From: Chondrosia reniformis
Taxonomy: Eukaryota > Porifera > Demospongiae > Chondrillida > Chondrillidae
Direction: 5' to 3'
DNA: 64,000 nt
NCBI GenBank assembly: GCA_947172415.1
Contig: OX359193.1
Coordinates: 3,404,501-3,468,500 of the forward strand
Each line of letters opens with the position of its first letter. The first letter of the stretch is position 1. Shown here piece by piece: positions 11,411 through 22,548 of this stretch. The notes beneath the pieces are model-generated. The model was not told the origin of the DNA. It saw only the letters and a list, made by a program, of their open reading frames with translations, and ran no database searches. The position numbers and the translations under genes were made by a program.

Positions 11411-12908
11411 AGTAAATACAACTAGCACCTATAACGAGTAAATATAACTAGTAATAGTACATACAACTAGTACATGCAATTAGTACATGCAACCAGTACA
11501 TACAGCTACTACATACAAGTAGTACATATACCTGGTACATACACATATAAATAGTACATATAAATAGAACGTACAACTAGTGCAAATAACTAGTACATAC
11601 AATTAGTACATATATCTAATACATACAAATATATCGAGTACATATAAGTAGTCCATACAACAATTACACACAACTAGTCCATTTAACTAGTACATACAAC
11701 TAGTATCTAGTACATACAACTAGTACCTACCTAGTACCTAAAATAACTAGTATTAGAATCTACAAATGGGACATACAACTAGTGCATACAACTAGTACAT
11801 ACAACTGGTTCATATCTAGAACATACAACTAGTACATGCAACTAGTACATACAATTAGTACATACAACTACCACATACAACTAGTTCCTAAACCTAGTAC
11901 CTACAACTAGTAAATATAACTAGTCCTAGTACATACAACTAGTACATGCAATTAGTATATACAGCAAGTACATACAGCTAGTACATTTAACTGGTACATA
12001 CACATATAAATAGTACATATAAATAATACGTTCAACTAGTTCATATATCTGGTTCATACAAATATAACAAATACATATAAGCCGTACATACAACTAGTAC
12101 ATACAACTAGTACATGTAAATAGTACATACAACTAGTACATACAACAATTGCACACAACTAGTACATACAACTAGTACATACAACTAGTATCTAGTACAA
12201 ACAACTAGTGCCTACCTAGGTCCTAGTTTAACTAGGATTAGAACCTATATTTAAAACATACAACTCGTACATACAACTAGTATATACAACTATTAGCTAC
12301 ATCTAGTAAATATAAATAGTGCATGCATCTAGTATATACAACTAGTACATGCAACCAATAAATACAACTAGTACACACTACTACCACATACAACTAGTAA
12401 ATACAACTAGCACCTACAACGAGTAAATATAACTAGTAATAGTACATAAAACTAGTATAAATATCTAATACATACAAATATAACGAGTACATATAAGCAG
12501 TCTATACGACAATTACACAGTAGTCCATATAACTAGTACATACAACTAGTGTCTAGTACATACAACTAGTACCTACCTAGTACCTAATATAACTAGTATT
12601 AGAATCTACAAATGGAACATACAAGTAGTACATACAACTACCACATACAACTAATACATACATCTAGTATATATAAATAGTACATGCATCTGGTACATAT
12701 AACTAGTAACTACAACTAGTAAATATAACTAGTACTAGTACATAAAACTAGTTCATGCAACTAGTACATCAAAATACTACACACCACTAGTACATACAAC
12801 TAGTACATACTACTAGTACAAACAACTAGGACATAAAACTAGTACATCCACCTACTACATATGACTAGTACATACACATATACCTAGAAATTATAAATAG
12901 TTCATACA
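11411..12908. repeat. 13-bp minisatellite array (block 3)
   Basis: Satellite resumes directly at the right edge of the Penelope-like unit, beginning with AGTAAATACAA. Units are the usual AACTAGTACATAC type with many acatataaatag variants. Two internal stretches (around 11440-11780 and 12430-12610) resemble each other, sharing the phrase cctagtacctaatataac and the variant aacgagtacatataag. Confidence 0.9.
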
Positions 12909-14390
12909 ACTATAGTGCATTTCACCATAAATGTAAAATTTCCAACTGTATAGTGGGGTTCAAAATAGGGCGACAAAAGTGATTAATGTGAAAAGTGAGT
13001 CGTTTTCAAACTTGCCACCGAAATAATTATGCTCATGTAACCATGGAAACGGCAAGAAAAATTTCGACATTCCTTGCTATGGCAAAATTTCGATTGCGCA
13101 ATCGTGAAGAAGAAGAACAGCTGTTAAAGATAAAAGTGAATAGTGCTTGTTGAAGAAGAAACAGAGAAGCCCAAAACGCTGGCTTCTGGTAGCCCTTGTA
13201 AGCACTCAAAAACCTAAGTAGCGTTTTTTAATATGACATTTTATAAGAAGGTTATTGCGTGTTTCCATATTTCCGTACCTTGACCGCTTTTAATCGGTAC
13301 TCCTTTCAAGTTAGTCTAATTGATACAAACTTTTAGTATAAGAATATTTAAGAAATATACTAAATCTTTAAGTAGCCTTTTTGTGAGTTTCGCTCTGTGT
13401 GATGAGATATAGAGGTTTGAATTTTCATAGTCTATTTAACAACACTTTCAACAACTAATGAAGTATAGTTGTCTTTTAAAGAATCCTATGTATTCTAGCC
13501 TTCGTATGTGTCCATTCACAGCAATATGTTAAACACTCAGATATTAATTTTAACTTTCTAGACTTTTTTGGGTAAGAAATTTAGCAGAAAAGGGGGGTTG
13601 ATATAGACAACCACTAATACCTTCATTTGACATTTTTTACCAATTTAGACTCCTCGAGATTCCCATACAACTAGGCAGTGACAGTCTTTAAAGGCAGTAT
13701 TTACTTTATTACCTTCTGGCTCAAATGATAAACACATTTGAAAGCACATTTTTCTAATCAAATAATAAGGTGTTATGTAAACATTATTTAATTTCTACTT
13801 ACCATACAGTTCTTATAACTGTGCATGACAAAGGCACAAACAAGTTCAAATACAGAAAATGATTAACTAAAGTGTACAGTGTGCAGATATTTCACTGGAT
13901 AGTTCCTCGTTATCACGATTGCCGACTTCGGCTGAATCTGGGTTGATTTCTGACATAATTTCCTACTTTAAAAGCTTTTTAGTCTTTAAATCGCCTTAGC
14001 TATTATAGCTTGACCTTCAAATAAAGTGTTGTCAACGTAACAAGCGTATACACCTCTAAAAAGCTTAAAATGTGTAAATGTTTATTTGTTTATTTTTAGA
14101 CATCCTTTTTTCGATAATGGTTATATGCAGGAACGTTGCGTTGTAACTCGATTTCACCTAATTAATTATGCAAACGTGACTGAATGAAGCCATTTGATTG
14201 GCTGAAATAGGTACCCTCTTTCAATAACCCCTATCTTTTAAACGATACCTGCTATCGCAAAACCGAAAAAAGGTACGGATTCCCTAGTCTTCCCTCTTTC
14301 CTTTGATACCAAATTTGAAAATACACTGAGGATATTTTCCATAAAGCGTCTAAAAGAACATTTTACATTTATAGTGAAATGCACTATAGT
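12909..14390. mobile_element. Non-autonomous DNA transposon with ~30-bp TIRs
   Basis: Terminal inverted repeats: ACTATAGTGCATTTCAC then C/T and ATAAATGTAAAAT at the left, and its reverse complement at the right end. About 1.48 kb inside, AT-rich and without any open frame that looks like a transposase. Flanked by satellite on both sides, so it is a clean insertion. The ends are themselves palindromic (CACTATAGTG), which makes the target duplication hard to define; TA is possible. Superfamily not recognised. Confidence 0.75.
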
Positions 14391-14905
14391 GCATACAGCT
14401 AGTGCATACAACTAGTAGAGATAACTAGTACACAAGCATATAACTAGTACATACACATATAACTGGTGCTTATAAATAGTACATACACATAGTACATGCA
14501 CCTAGTACATACAACTAGTACATACAACTAGAAACTAGTATATACAACTAGCTCATAGAACGAGTACATAATACTAGAAGGTACAACTTGTATATACAAG
14601 TAATACATAGCTACTACATACAAGTAAAAGCAACTAGGACATATAACTAGTACATTCAACTACTACATATAACTAGTACATACACATATATCCAATTATT
14701 ATAAATAGTACGTGCAACTAGTACATACAACTAGTACATAGAACAACTACCTTCCTAGTACCAAGTATAAGTAGTACAAGAACCTAGTACATACAACTAG
14801 AACATACAACTAGTATATACATACAACTAGTACATATAACCAGTAGACACACCTACTACATATAACTAATGCATAAAAATATAACTAGTACATATAAATA
14901 ATACA
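14391..14905. repeat. 13-bp minisatellite array (block 4)
   Basis: Degenerate AACTAGTACATAC units; shares a stretch with block 2 (about 6955-7080), including tcatagaa then cgagtacataatactag. It ends at 14905 where a different repeat begins with GAAGGGGACC. Confidence 0.85.
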
Positions 14906-15310
14906 AAGAAGGGGACCTTTAATAGAGTTCGGCAGCCATTTTTAGGGGCTGCCACAGGCAGACCTCCCTAATGTTTTCATCACGCAATTTATGTATGGCT
15001 TCATGTTACGACGTCACCCCCTCATTGCTAAAGAAGATCATACCTTTGTGAACGGCTATGACAAGTCGACGCTCTCCTACGAGAAAGAGCTAGCGAACAG
15101 GCGAGTTGTAGCGAAGGTTAGATAAAGCGTTTTTGTATACGTCCCCGTCAAGTTTGAGGCAGAGTTGTTCCTATATTTATTCGAAAGACTGAATTGGTTT
15201 GGTCGACCGTATTACTTTGGTAATTTAAGCTCTGTCTTCTCTTCTTACGTTATCTGTTAATATTTTTACTTGTCCCTGTGTAGGAATAAGGAGTGTTTGT
15301 TGTGATCATT

Positions 15311-15475
15311 ATGAGAATAAAGCCTTGTTGAGTGTCAGCAACATGAATTTACTAATTTCCTATTTATACTGAATTGTATTCACATTCCTCATGTATTGCT
15401 GATGAAGACCTCTGTTTTGAAACATCCAGAATTAGTAAATTCAAGTTGCTGACGTTCAACAAGGCTTTATTCTTA
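15311..15475 (+). repeat. Inverted repeat with hammerhead-like core between arms
   Basis: Arms 15311-15359 and 15429-15475 are inverted copies (AATAAAGCCTTGTTGA, GTCAGCAAC, GAATTTACTAATT). Between them lies CTGATGA (15399-15405), a weak stem, then GAAAC (15419-15423). A third copy of the arm, decayed, is at 15598-15632 (GATAAGAATATAGCTTAGTT). Such arms with an embedded hammerhead-like core look like a terminal-repeat remnant of a Penelope-like element. No GUH cleavage triplet is evident after GAAAC, so self-cleavage is doubtful. Confidence 0.5.
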
Positions 15476-15714
15476 TCCATCTGTACTATATACAATAACG
15501 AAATTGCTCATAGCGAATGCCTATAACTATAGCGAAATACTTTGTTGGCTAATTTCACTCAAGTACACTACACAGTGCAATATTTATAAGTACACACATG
15601 GATAAGAATATAGCTTAGTTGAACGTCATCAACACAAAATATGGAGGTATATATATATCTAATCTATACTGTATATATTATCTGAAGAATAATCTATACA
15701 ATTCAGAAGAGTTT

Positions 15715-15880
15715 GTGTGTGTTTGTTCATGTGTTTTCTGTCGTTTTTAGGTGACATCCTAACTCTCGCGAATTATGGAGAATTGTTTTGGGAAGTGCTC
15801 AGAAGTATTTAGTTTTCGAAAATTCGCCGATGCCGAGAAGAGCATCCAGTCTCGCATTCCCCTTAAATAAGGAAAGACGC
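15715..15880 (-). repeat. Dispersed repeat segment shared with 30.06-30.24 kb
   Basis: Reverse complement of 30066-30240: shared words include GAGACTGGA, GCTCTTCTCGGCA, GCGAATTTTCG and GAGAGTTAG. Orientation opposite to that copy. Not coding. Confidence 0.6.
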
Positions 15881-16401
15881 CATTTTGGTGCAACTCATGA
15901 TCAATAGGGTAATTATGAGGTCAACCACATTTGGTTAATACTAGTCAATAGTATTATGTTGTCCTATTGCTAAGGTCAACCATTTTCTGTCATCAGGAGC
16001 AAAATGTTTTTGGCTACTGTGTACCTAATTACCTTATTTGGAGCATGTTCAAAGTCTTTAATAAGACTGTGTGTTCTATTTGAGTTCTAGAGGTACATTC
16101 AATGGCTAAGGCTACAGTTAATAATTTATAATTTGGTTTTACTTCTGATTGTCCTTTCACCTTTAACTTACAATTGAAGATGCTTTAGTAATTTACATGT
16201 AAAGATAAAAAATAAGATAGTGCGTGTATTTTTCATTGTACTGTATACAGTGCAAGTTACAATATAAGGTAATCAATAAGATTATACATATACATATATA
16301 GAAAGAAAAAGGTTTAAGAATTTGCACACTTGTACAGTGTGTTAGAAAAAAAGGAGTTGCAGACAACTGATCGCAAACATGTATATGCATGTTTAGCAGA
16401 A

Positions 16402-16440
16402 TTCAGCTGTTTCGGGCTCATTAGCCCTCATCATTGCAAC
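16402..16440 (-). ncRNA. Solo hammerhead-like motif, minus strand
   Basis: On the minus strand: ATGATGA (16428-16434), stem II GGGCT-AATG-AGCCC with five pairs, then GAAACAGCTG. This is the typical GATGA...GGGC...GCCC-GAAAC arrangement of Penelope-associated hammerheads, without an extra A before stem II. The first core base is A in place of C and the base expected to be U before the cleavage site is A, so this is probably a dead copy. Confidence 0.42.
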
Positions 16441-16499
16441 ATACCAAAATCATGGATTCAGTCTTTCAAGAATAATAATTAACATGCAATTTTGCTACT

Positions 16500-16680
16500 T
16501 CAATGACATCATATTTAGTTGAAGATTGCAAAACAGAAACAGAATTAATTTAATACTTCCTAGCTCATGCTCCATAAAACATACAGAAACTAGGAATATT
16601 TTAAAAGTTACAATATTCATATCATAGAGTACGGTAGTCCTCAATAGTAGGGATGGCCACAAAAAATGGCCGCCTTATGT
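16500..16680 (+). repeat. Third copy fragment of the hairpin-ended family
   Basis: Matches 6035-6130 of copy A (ATGACRTCATAATYAGT-like, GAAGATTGC, CATACTCCATAAAA, AGAAACTAG) and is followed at 16628 by GAGTACGGTAGT and GTAGGGATGG, the same end signature, but with the hairpin decayed. Non-coding. Confidence 0.6.
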
Positions 16681-16854
16681 AATGCATGGTATCATGTGCA
16701 TGGTAAAATCAACTGTAGCACTCATCATGAAGGAGTGCTCGAATTGTAATTGAATTCTACATAAAGTTCAGAGATAACCATTAAATAAGAGTAAGACCAG
16801 CAGCGAACGAAAAACCAAAAGCCACGATCTTGAAAAATTCCTCACTTTCTCAGT

Positions 16855-17100
16855 CTTATTATTATTATTATTCTTTCTTTTCTCGAGCTAGCACTCCTGT
16901 CGAAGGAAATACCCTATTACTTTTGATAGAAATCGTACCAAATCGAACCTGAACCAGGGAATAGACTACACTAGGTTTGAATGCGTTCTACACGAAGCAT
17001 GTTATTTCTGAAGGTCTTAAGAGTGGGACCTTTTCGGACGAAATTTTGTAATTAAGATTTCTGGGTTATCTGCTCTCTCTCTCTCTCTCTCTCTCTCTTT
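16855..17100. repeat. Microsatellites (ATT)n and (CT)n
   Basis: A short ATT run at about 16857-16872 and a CT run at about 17072-17098 in otherwise unassigned AT-rich DNA. I see nothing coding in 16680-17183. Confidence 0.7.
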
Positions 17101-17183
17101 GCAAATTTATCGCCAAGAGAACACTTACAAAATAAATTTTAACAAATAATATTAAGGGGAAAACAAGCAAAATAAAAACATCT

Positions 17184-17510
17184 TAAAAAATTAAATTAGA
17201 AGTAGGGATGGCCCATGCAACAAATGGCAAACACATCTGGAAAAAGTAGCAAAACAAGAGAGTGACCATGTGATAAGGCATACTGAAATTTAAGTGACTT
17301 AACCATACACATCACTTCTATATTTGGGCGCATCATTCCTACTTCAGCTATCATGATACTGGTGCGCCCAAACATAGAAGTGATGTGTATGGTTAAGTTA
17401 CTTAAATTTCAGTATGCCTTATCACATGGTCACTCTCTTGTTTTGCTACTTTTTCCAGATGTGTTTGCCATTTGTTGCATGGGCCATCCCTACTTCTAAT
17501 TTAATTTTTT
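17184..17510. mobile_element. Fold-back element, 148-bp arms, 30-bp loop
   Basis: Arms 17184-17332 and 17363-17510 are near-perfect inverted repeats (paired positions sum to 34694; about one mismatch per 40 bases). Ends read TTAAAAAATTAAATTAG then AAGTAGGGATGG. The motif GTAGGGATGG is shared with the inverted repeats at 6130-6882 and 30272-30520, though the interiors differ, so these may be related fold-back MITEs. No coding. Confidence 0.8.
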
Positions 17511-17639
17511 TAAATATTTTTAATTTGCTTAATATAAATAATTCATAAAAATAAGATGTAGGGATATATGAACATACATATGGCTTGCACCTATAAACAC
17601 TATAGCTGTGCTAATTAATAGATATAATTACACCTTCAA

Positions 17640-18115
17640 GTTAAAGAAGTCTATTGTTATATTGTTCTACCTTGTCCTTGGTGAGAAAGAAGTTTAGCTT
17701 AGAATCAAGTAAGTTTACTGCTTACATGAGGAAAAAGTTACTATACTGAAAAAATTCTATTATAATATTGGCCAGAAAGAGGTTAAATTTCTAATAGAGT
17801 TCAATAAGGAATATACTCACTAAAGCTAAAGAAATGGCATGTGTGTATCATAGCTTATACATTTTCCAATCTGCATCTGTAGAATTAATAATATCTTATC
17901 TACATTCAAGATATCAGTTGAAACAATCAGCAAATTGGTGAGAAGTACATGAATGTCTAAAACATGCGAAACTTATTTAGATTTTGCTTTAATTGTAATA
18001 AAAGTGTGCATGTTAGGCAAAACAGTGCAAACACTGTGGTGTCTCTCTTAAATCTAAATTGCTAAAAACACTGCAATCAGTAAAACAGTGACAAAGGGTA
18101 GACCTCTGAGTTACT
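17640..18115 (+). pseudogene. Duplicated 5' part of the Helitron gene
   Basis: Matches 18415-18786: the leader (TCTATTGTTATATTGTTCT, CTTGGTGAGAAAGAAG, ATCAAGTAAG) and then the first codons of the Helitron frame (ATGCGAAAC, GTGCATGTTA, CAAACACTGTGGTGTC, ACAAAGGGTAGACC). Single-base losses break the frame within about 30 codons. It stops at the beginning of the GRP repeats. A third partial leader piece lies near 18140-18250. So the Helitron 5' region was tandemly copied. Confidence 0.75.
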
Positions 18116-18636
18116 ATACTTAAAAAACTGTATTTTTCTATTGGCCAGAAGCAAGTTAAATTTCTAATGAAGTTCAATTAGGAATATACTTACTAGCTAA
18201 AGACCTGTACAATTATGAAGAGGTTAAAGTTTTAATGAAGTACAGTACCAGTCAGTAAAAACTGAATATTTTCCATTCGTACCCTACCTGTATCAAACGC
18301 GTACATAGCTCGTAGATTAAAATCATTACAATCTGAAATGGGTTCAGCTGTACGTACATTACTTAGATAGCACATTCAAGATTAGTCAATAGGACACTTT
18401 TACTTCATTTGCAGATCAATTGATCTATTGTTATATTGTTCTGCCTTGTCCTTGGTGAGAAAGAAGTTTAGCTTAGAATCAAGTAAGCTTATTGATTACT
18501 TGAGGAACAACTTACTCTACTTAAAAAACTGTAGCTTACATTTCCCAATCTGTATCTGCAGAATTAATAATATCTACTTCAAGATATCAGTTGAAACAAT
18601 CAGGAAATTGGTGAGAAGTACATAAATGTCTTAAAC

Positions 18637-19656
18637 ATGCGAAACCTATTTAGAACTTGCTATAATTGTAATAAAAGTGTGCATGTTAAGCAAAAACAGT
18701 GCAAACACTGTGGTGTCTCTCTTAAATCTAAATCGCTAAAAAACACTGCATTGAGTAAAACAGTGACAAAGGGTAGACCTTTGGGTACAACTGCTTCAGC
18801 GGGGTACAGTGTTTCGAACGGCAGACCCACAGGTACCACTACCGAAGCTGGGTATGATGTCAGTAAGTCCGGTGGCAGACCCACAGGTACCACTGCCGAA
18901 GCTGGCTATGATGTCAGTAAGTCCGGTGGCAGACCCACAGGTACCACTGCCGAAGCTGGCTATGATGTAAGTAAGGCCGGTGGCAGACCCACAGGTACCA
19001 CTACCGAAGCTGGCTATGATGTCAGTAAGTCCGGTGGCAGACCCACAGGTACCACTGCCGAAGCTGGGTATGATGTAAGTAAGTCCGGTGGCAGACCCAC
19101 AGGTACCTCTGCCGAAGCTGGGTATGACATTGGTGTAGCAGGTGGAAGATGTCTAGGTGCTGTAGACCAGCAATCAAGAAGGAGCTACACTACAGCACAA
19201 TGTCAGCAGACATGCACAAGAGAGGGCAAAGAAATGTGCACAAATCAAGAAGTTGAGGAACAATGGTGCACTGATAGCAACGTCCTCAATGTATCAGAAG
19301 AAAAACTTAAAAGGATTAAAAATCTTATAGTTAAACAAAAGAAATTCGACAGTTTGCCCCTAGGCAAGGCTGTTTGCTGGAAATGTGGGAAAATACTCTA
19401 TTCCACTGTAGACAACCGTCGGACATGCCTTATTCCCCCTCCAAAGGATGTTACCATAGAAAAGGCACCTGGAGATGCATACCTGAAAGCTCTGCCTTAT
19501 GAGCACAAGCTAACATTTATCCATACCAATGGTAAATGGTACAGCTGCCCAGTGTGCAAAAAAGGAAAGGCCATTCCCACAGACCAACATGGTGGGGATG
19601 TCCACTTGCCTCCAACTTCCAATAGGTCCAAGGTAAGTGAAAAAATTGGAATATGG
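18637..19656 (+). pseudogene. Helitron N-terminal region: zinc-ribbon-like and GRP repeats
   Basis: Starts at ATG 18637. Residues 9-25 have a C-x2-C...C-x2-C pair (CYNC, CKHC), likely zinc-binding. Residues about 46-170 are seven tandem repeats of about 18 residues (GRPTGTTAEAGYDVSKSG), glycine- and threonine-rich, each with GRP as in AT-hooks, so DNA binding is plausible but unproven. Two more Cys pairs follow (CWKCGK near 19377 and CPVCKK near 19546). Near 19656 one base is missing: the frame runs to a stop at 19681, while the sequence continuing to the Rep domain (ELPGAIANLAN) is in another frame. A GTAAGT at 19634 and a CAG at 19664 could be a 33-nt intron, but this does not restore the frame. 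Confidence 0.8.
18772..19147 (+). repeat. 54-bp coding tandem repeat (GRP repeats)
   Basis: Six near-identical 54-bp units (GGCAGACCCACAGGTACC at each start) plus a shorter, diverged first unit. Units differ by a few synonymous or A/T changes (ACTACC against ACTGCC). Length is a multiple of three, so copy number changes keep the frame. Confidence 0.9.
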
Positions 19657-21771
19657 AGTTGCCAGGAGCCATTGCTAATCTAGCTAATGACTACGAGAAG
19701 AGGCAAGTCAGTCTTTCTGGGCTGTACTCAACCACATTACGTGATGCTACACCCAGACAGTATAGACATGTCCTAGGCCAAGTGTACACAGGTCACAGGC
19801 AGGACAGACACTATTATGGGCTTTTTGGCTTTTTAGCTACCAAAGAGGAAGATATTAGGGAGCACAGCAAGAAGCCACAGAGTGATGTAAGAATACATCA
19901 GGCCTTGAAGTGGTTGAAGGGGCACAACCCACCTGTACAGTGAGTTTTACTCCAACTTTGAGACACTGTACAGATATCAGGAAAGGCCATCAATTCTCAA
20001 TCCTAGGCTGATTGAACATCAGCAATTTACTTATGATGACCTTCTTCAACAAAAAGCATTGGGGATGATTTTCTACTCCAGTTCTCAGTATTTCGATCAG
20101 TTTCCAGCCATCCACAGTGTACAGCAAGCAGCTGGAATACAACATCCTCGAGAAGGTCAAAGTGAGAGGATGGAGCAGGCTATTGATAAGCTCAAAGATA
20201 TAACAAAGCTGCATTATGGAGAGATATACCTAGAACCAAAGCTGTTTCCTCATCTTCACCCATATAGCTTTGGTGGGTGGTATTTCGGTTGTCCTATGGA
20301 GTTTTCAGACCATACAAAAATGAGGCTGTATGATGTGAGAGGGTGCTTTGCCAGAGATCGCCATTATCCCTTCTTCAAATTTGATTTGATGACAAAGCTC
20401 AGATTAAAAGCTTATGCTGCCAAAACTGTCAATATTGCTCAACAAACAGAGAAATTGACAGCCCAAAAAGTACTCACAGCTGAACAAAGTGATGACCTCT
20501 ACTCTTCATATGGCAAAGAGATGCCAAATTGCATTCCTGGATCACCCCAATATTGGAAGGTGTTTGGCCTGGATCTCATTGCCATGACCCAAACAAGAGG
20601 TCTCCCCGACTTCTTTGTTACTCTGACAGTAAATGATGCTTTGCCACACATCCAAGCAACTGTTAAGTCAGGATGGGGAGCGGCTGAGAAGCCAGAGGAC
20701 ATCCAGTTAGACGCTGCCACAAACTCCCAACCAGTGGGTAGCTACCCTGATGTGTCTGTCATGGCAGCAGAAGAGAGGTTTCAGTGGTTTATGAATAATT
20801 ACTTCAAAAAGGGTAAAGAAGCCCCACTAGGAAAGGTTGTGGACTATGTCTGGAAGAAGGAATACCAGAAAAGAGGAGCAGGGCATTGGCATATGGTGCT
20901 TTGGATATAGCCTGGAACTATCCCAGATAATGCAGTTGTAGCTGAAATGCCACGTGCCAAAGATACAAAAAATCCCACAGCCAAATACATAAGGAAGTTG
21001 GTTAAAGAGCTACAAAAGCATGGTACATGCACCTCTAAATGCTTCCAAAAGGCCTTTGGCCAGACTACTAACAAGTGTAAGTTTGGCTTTCCTTATAATG
21101 TACCTCAGGAGATGGATGAGCTAGATGAAGACTACACACGTTATTTATATGCACGCCATCATCATGAGGACAAAATGGTTGTGCCTTACAACCTTGAAAT
21201 GCTTGTGGTCTGGGGTGCAGGATTGAATGTCCAGCGAGTTAGTAGACACGGTTTTGAAATGTACTTGGCCAAGTACATCTCTAAGGCCGAACCTACCACA
21301 AATATTGAGTTACCAGAGGGCTCATCTGCACCTGAAAGGTACCTCAAAACCAGAGTCATAGGGGCTGTTGAGGCTTTAGAGGTGCTGATGAGCTACCAAC
21401 AGCACTCTATGTCACGTTTAGCTATTTACTTACCCACTGAGGTGAGACCAGCCACAAGATGTCTTAAACATAAGAGATTCTTAGAAGGGCTTCCGCCTGA
21501 ATCAGAAGACATATTCTATATGGTTAAATTTAAAACATAGCTACAAAGACCAAATAAACTGAAAGCAATCACCTACCCTGACTACTACAAGTGGTGGAGA
21601 CAGATTCTTCCAAGTGAAAGAAGAACAGCTGCTAAGAAAATGGCTGAACAACAGTCCTACCCTTCAACATTTGAGGAAGGTTCTGATAAGGGGGACTTTG
21701 ATGAATTCTAGAAATACCAATTATTACGAGACAAAGAGGTTTCTTCTCTAAAGACAAGAATACAATCAAAC
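19653..21771 (+). pseudogene. Helitron-like N domain and HUH Rep nickase
   Basis: Reading passes from 19653-19929 (ELPGAIANLANDYEKRQVSL, a typical Helitron pre-Rep segment) by a one-base shift into 19930-20910 (PHLYSEFYSNFETL onward). The HUH metal-binding motif is GHWHMVLW, with CAT codons at 20884 and 20890. The Y2 motif is YLAKYISKAEP, with the two tyrosines at 21262 and 21274. Rep cuts and joins single-stranded DNA during rolling-circle transposition. TAG at 20908, just after the HUH motif, TAG at 21538 and TAG at 21709 interrupt it. All key residues are still present, so decay is mainly by stops. Confidence 0.85.
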
Positions 21772-22548
21772 ATGCAACTTGTGTCAACAGACAGCAAATG
21801 GACTGCTGTCCTGACCAAATTAGAGAGGACTAACTGTCATAAGGATTTAATGTCCATATTTGTTGAAGCCTTCACAGATACATCTCTAAAAAGAGTCAAT
21901 GATGTTGATGAAGTAGACATCCAAACAGCAGATAACGTCCTTGCAAAGATTCATATGGAAGAGTGTATGGATGTTATCAAGAATCCACATTGGTTGCATG
22001 ATGACATGGTCACAAAATCAAATCTAGTCAAATCACTTGTTGGTTACCCAGCTGGAACTGTCTTAATGGATAAGAGAGGCCAGTATTGGAGGAGAAGAGC
22101 CAAAGTTGCAGTGACTCGGTTTCACTTCTTGGCTCCAGCTGGTGAAACTCAGGAACAATTCTATGAACAGAAATATCTCCTGAGTGTGCCACTAACACAA
22201 GAAGATCATGTGGTCAGTGAGCCTCCACGGTCTTGGATGCAGCTATGTGTAGAAAAGGGTCTCTGTGACAAGGAAGGAGATGCACTGAGCTGTCTCCATA
22301 CAGCTGTATCAAAAGGCTTCAAATATGAGGAGTTGAAAACACTGGTTCAACTCTTTGTGGACCACAATTTTATTTCTGCCAATGAAGGTGACACATTTAT
22401 GGCTGACATTCCACTTGGAGCTGATATTGTGGAAGAAGAAGCTGAAGTAACTGACACCCTCTTGGCAGATCCCGACAGTGAATATGGTACTTTGTTACCT
22501 CATAGCAAGCAGAATCTTCAAAGTTATGAAGATAAATTTACGCCTTGA
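21772..22548 (+). pseudogene. Helitron segment between Rep and helicase
   Basis: Open 258-codon stretch in the same frame as the Rep and helicase, without its own recognisable catalytic motif. Acidic, with a segment rich in W/R (YWRRRAKVAVTRFHFL). It ends at TGA 22546, which by context replaces an arginine-type codon (CGA) because the frame simply continues into the helicase. Confidence 0.7.

Larger units (their letters stand above)
14906..16110 (+). repeat. Composite dispersed repeat, also at 36.1-36.6 kb
   Basis: No gene seen. The stretch 15050-15270 matches 36205-36440 (ACAAGTCGACCCTC-like, GTTGTATCGAAGGTTAGAT-like, GTATACGTCCCCGT), and 16018-16105 matches 36536-36625 (CCTTATTTGGAGCATGTTC, TAAGACTGT). 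Both copies are in the same orientation and order, with about 750 bp between blocks here and less than 100 bp there. So a dispersed repeat was interrupted here by the hairpin and other inserts at 15.3-15.9 kb, or deleted at 36 kb. Confidence 0.6.

Noticed and set aside
19634..19666. 33-nt intron with GTAAGT and CAG in the Helitron
   Set aside because: Too short for a normal intron and removal does not repair the reading frame; a one-base loss near 19656 explains the shift better.
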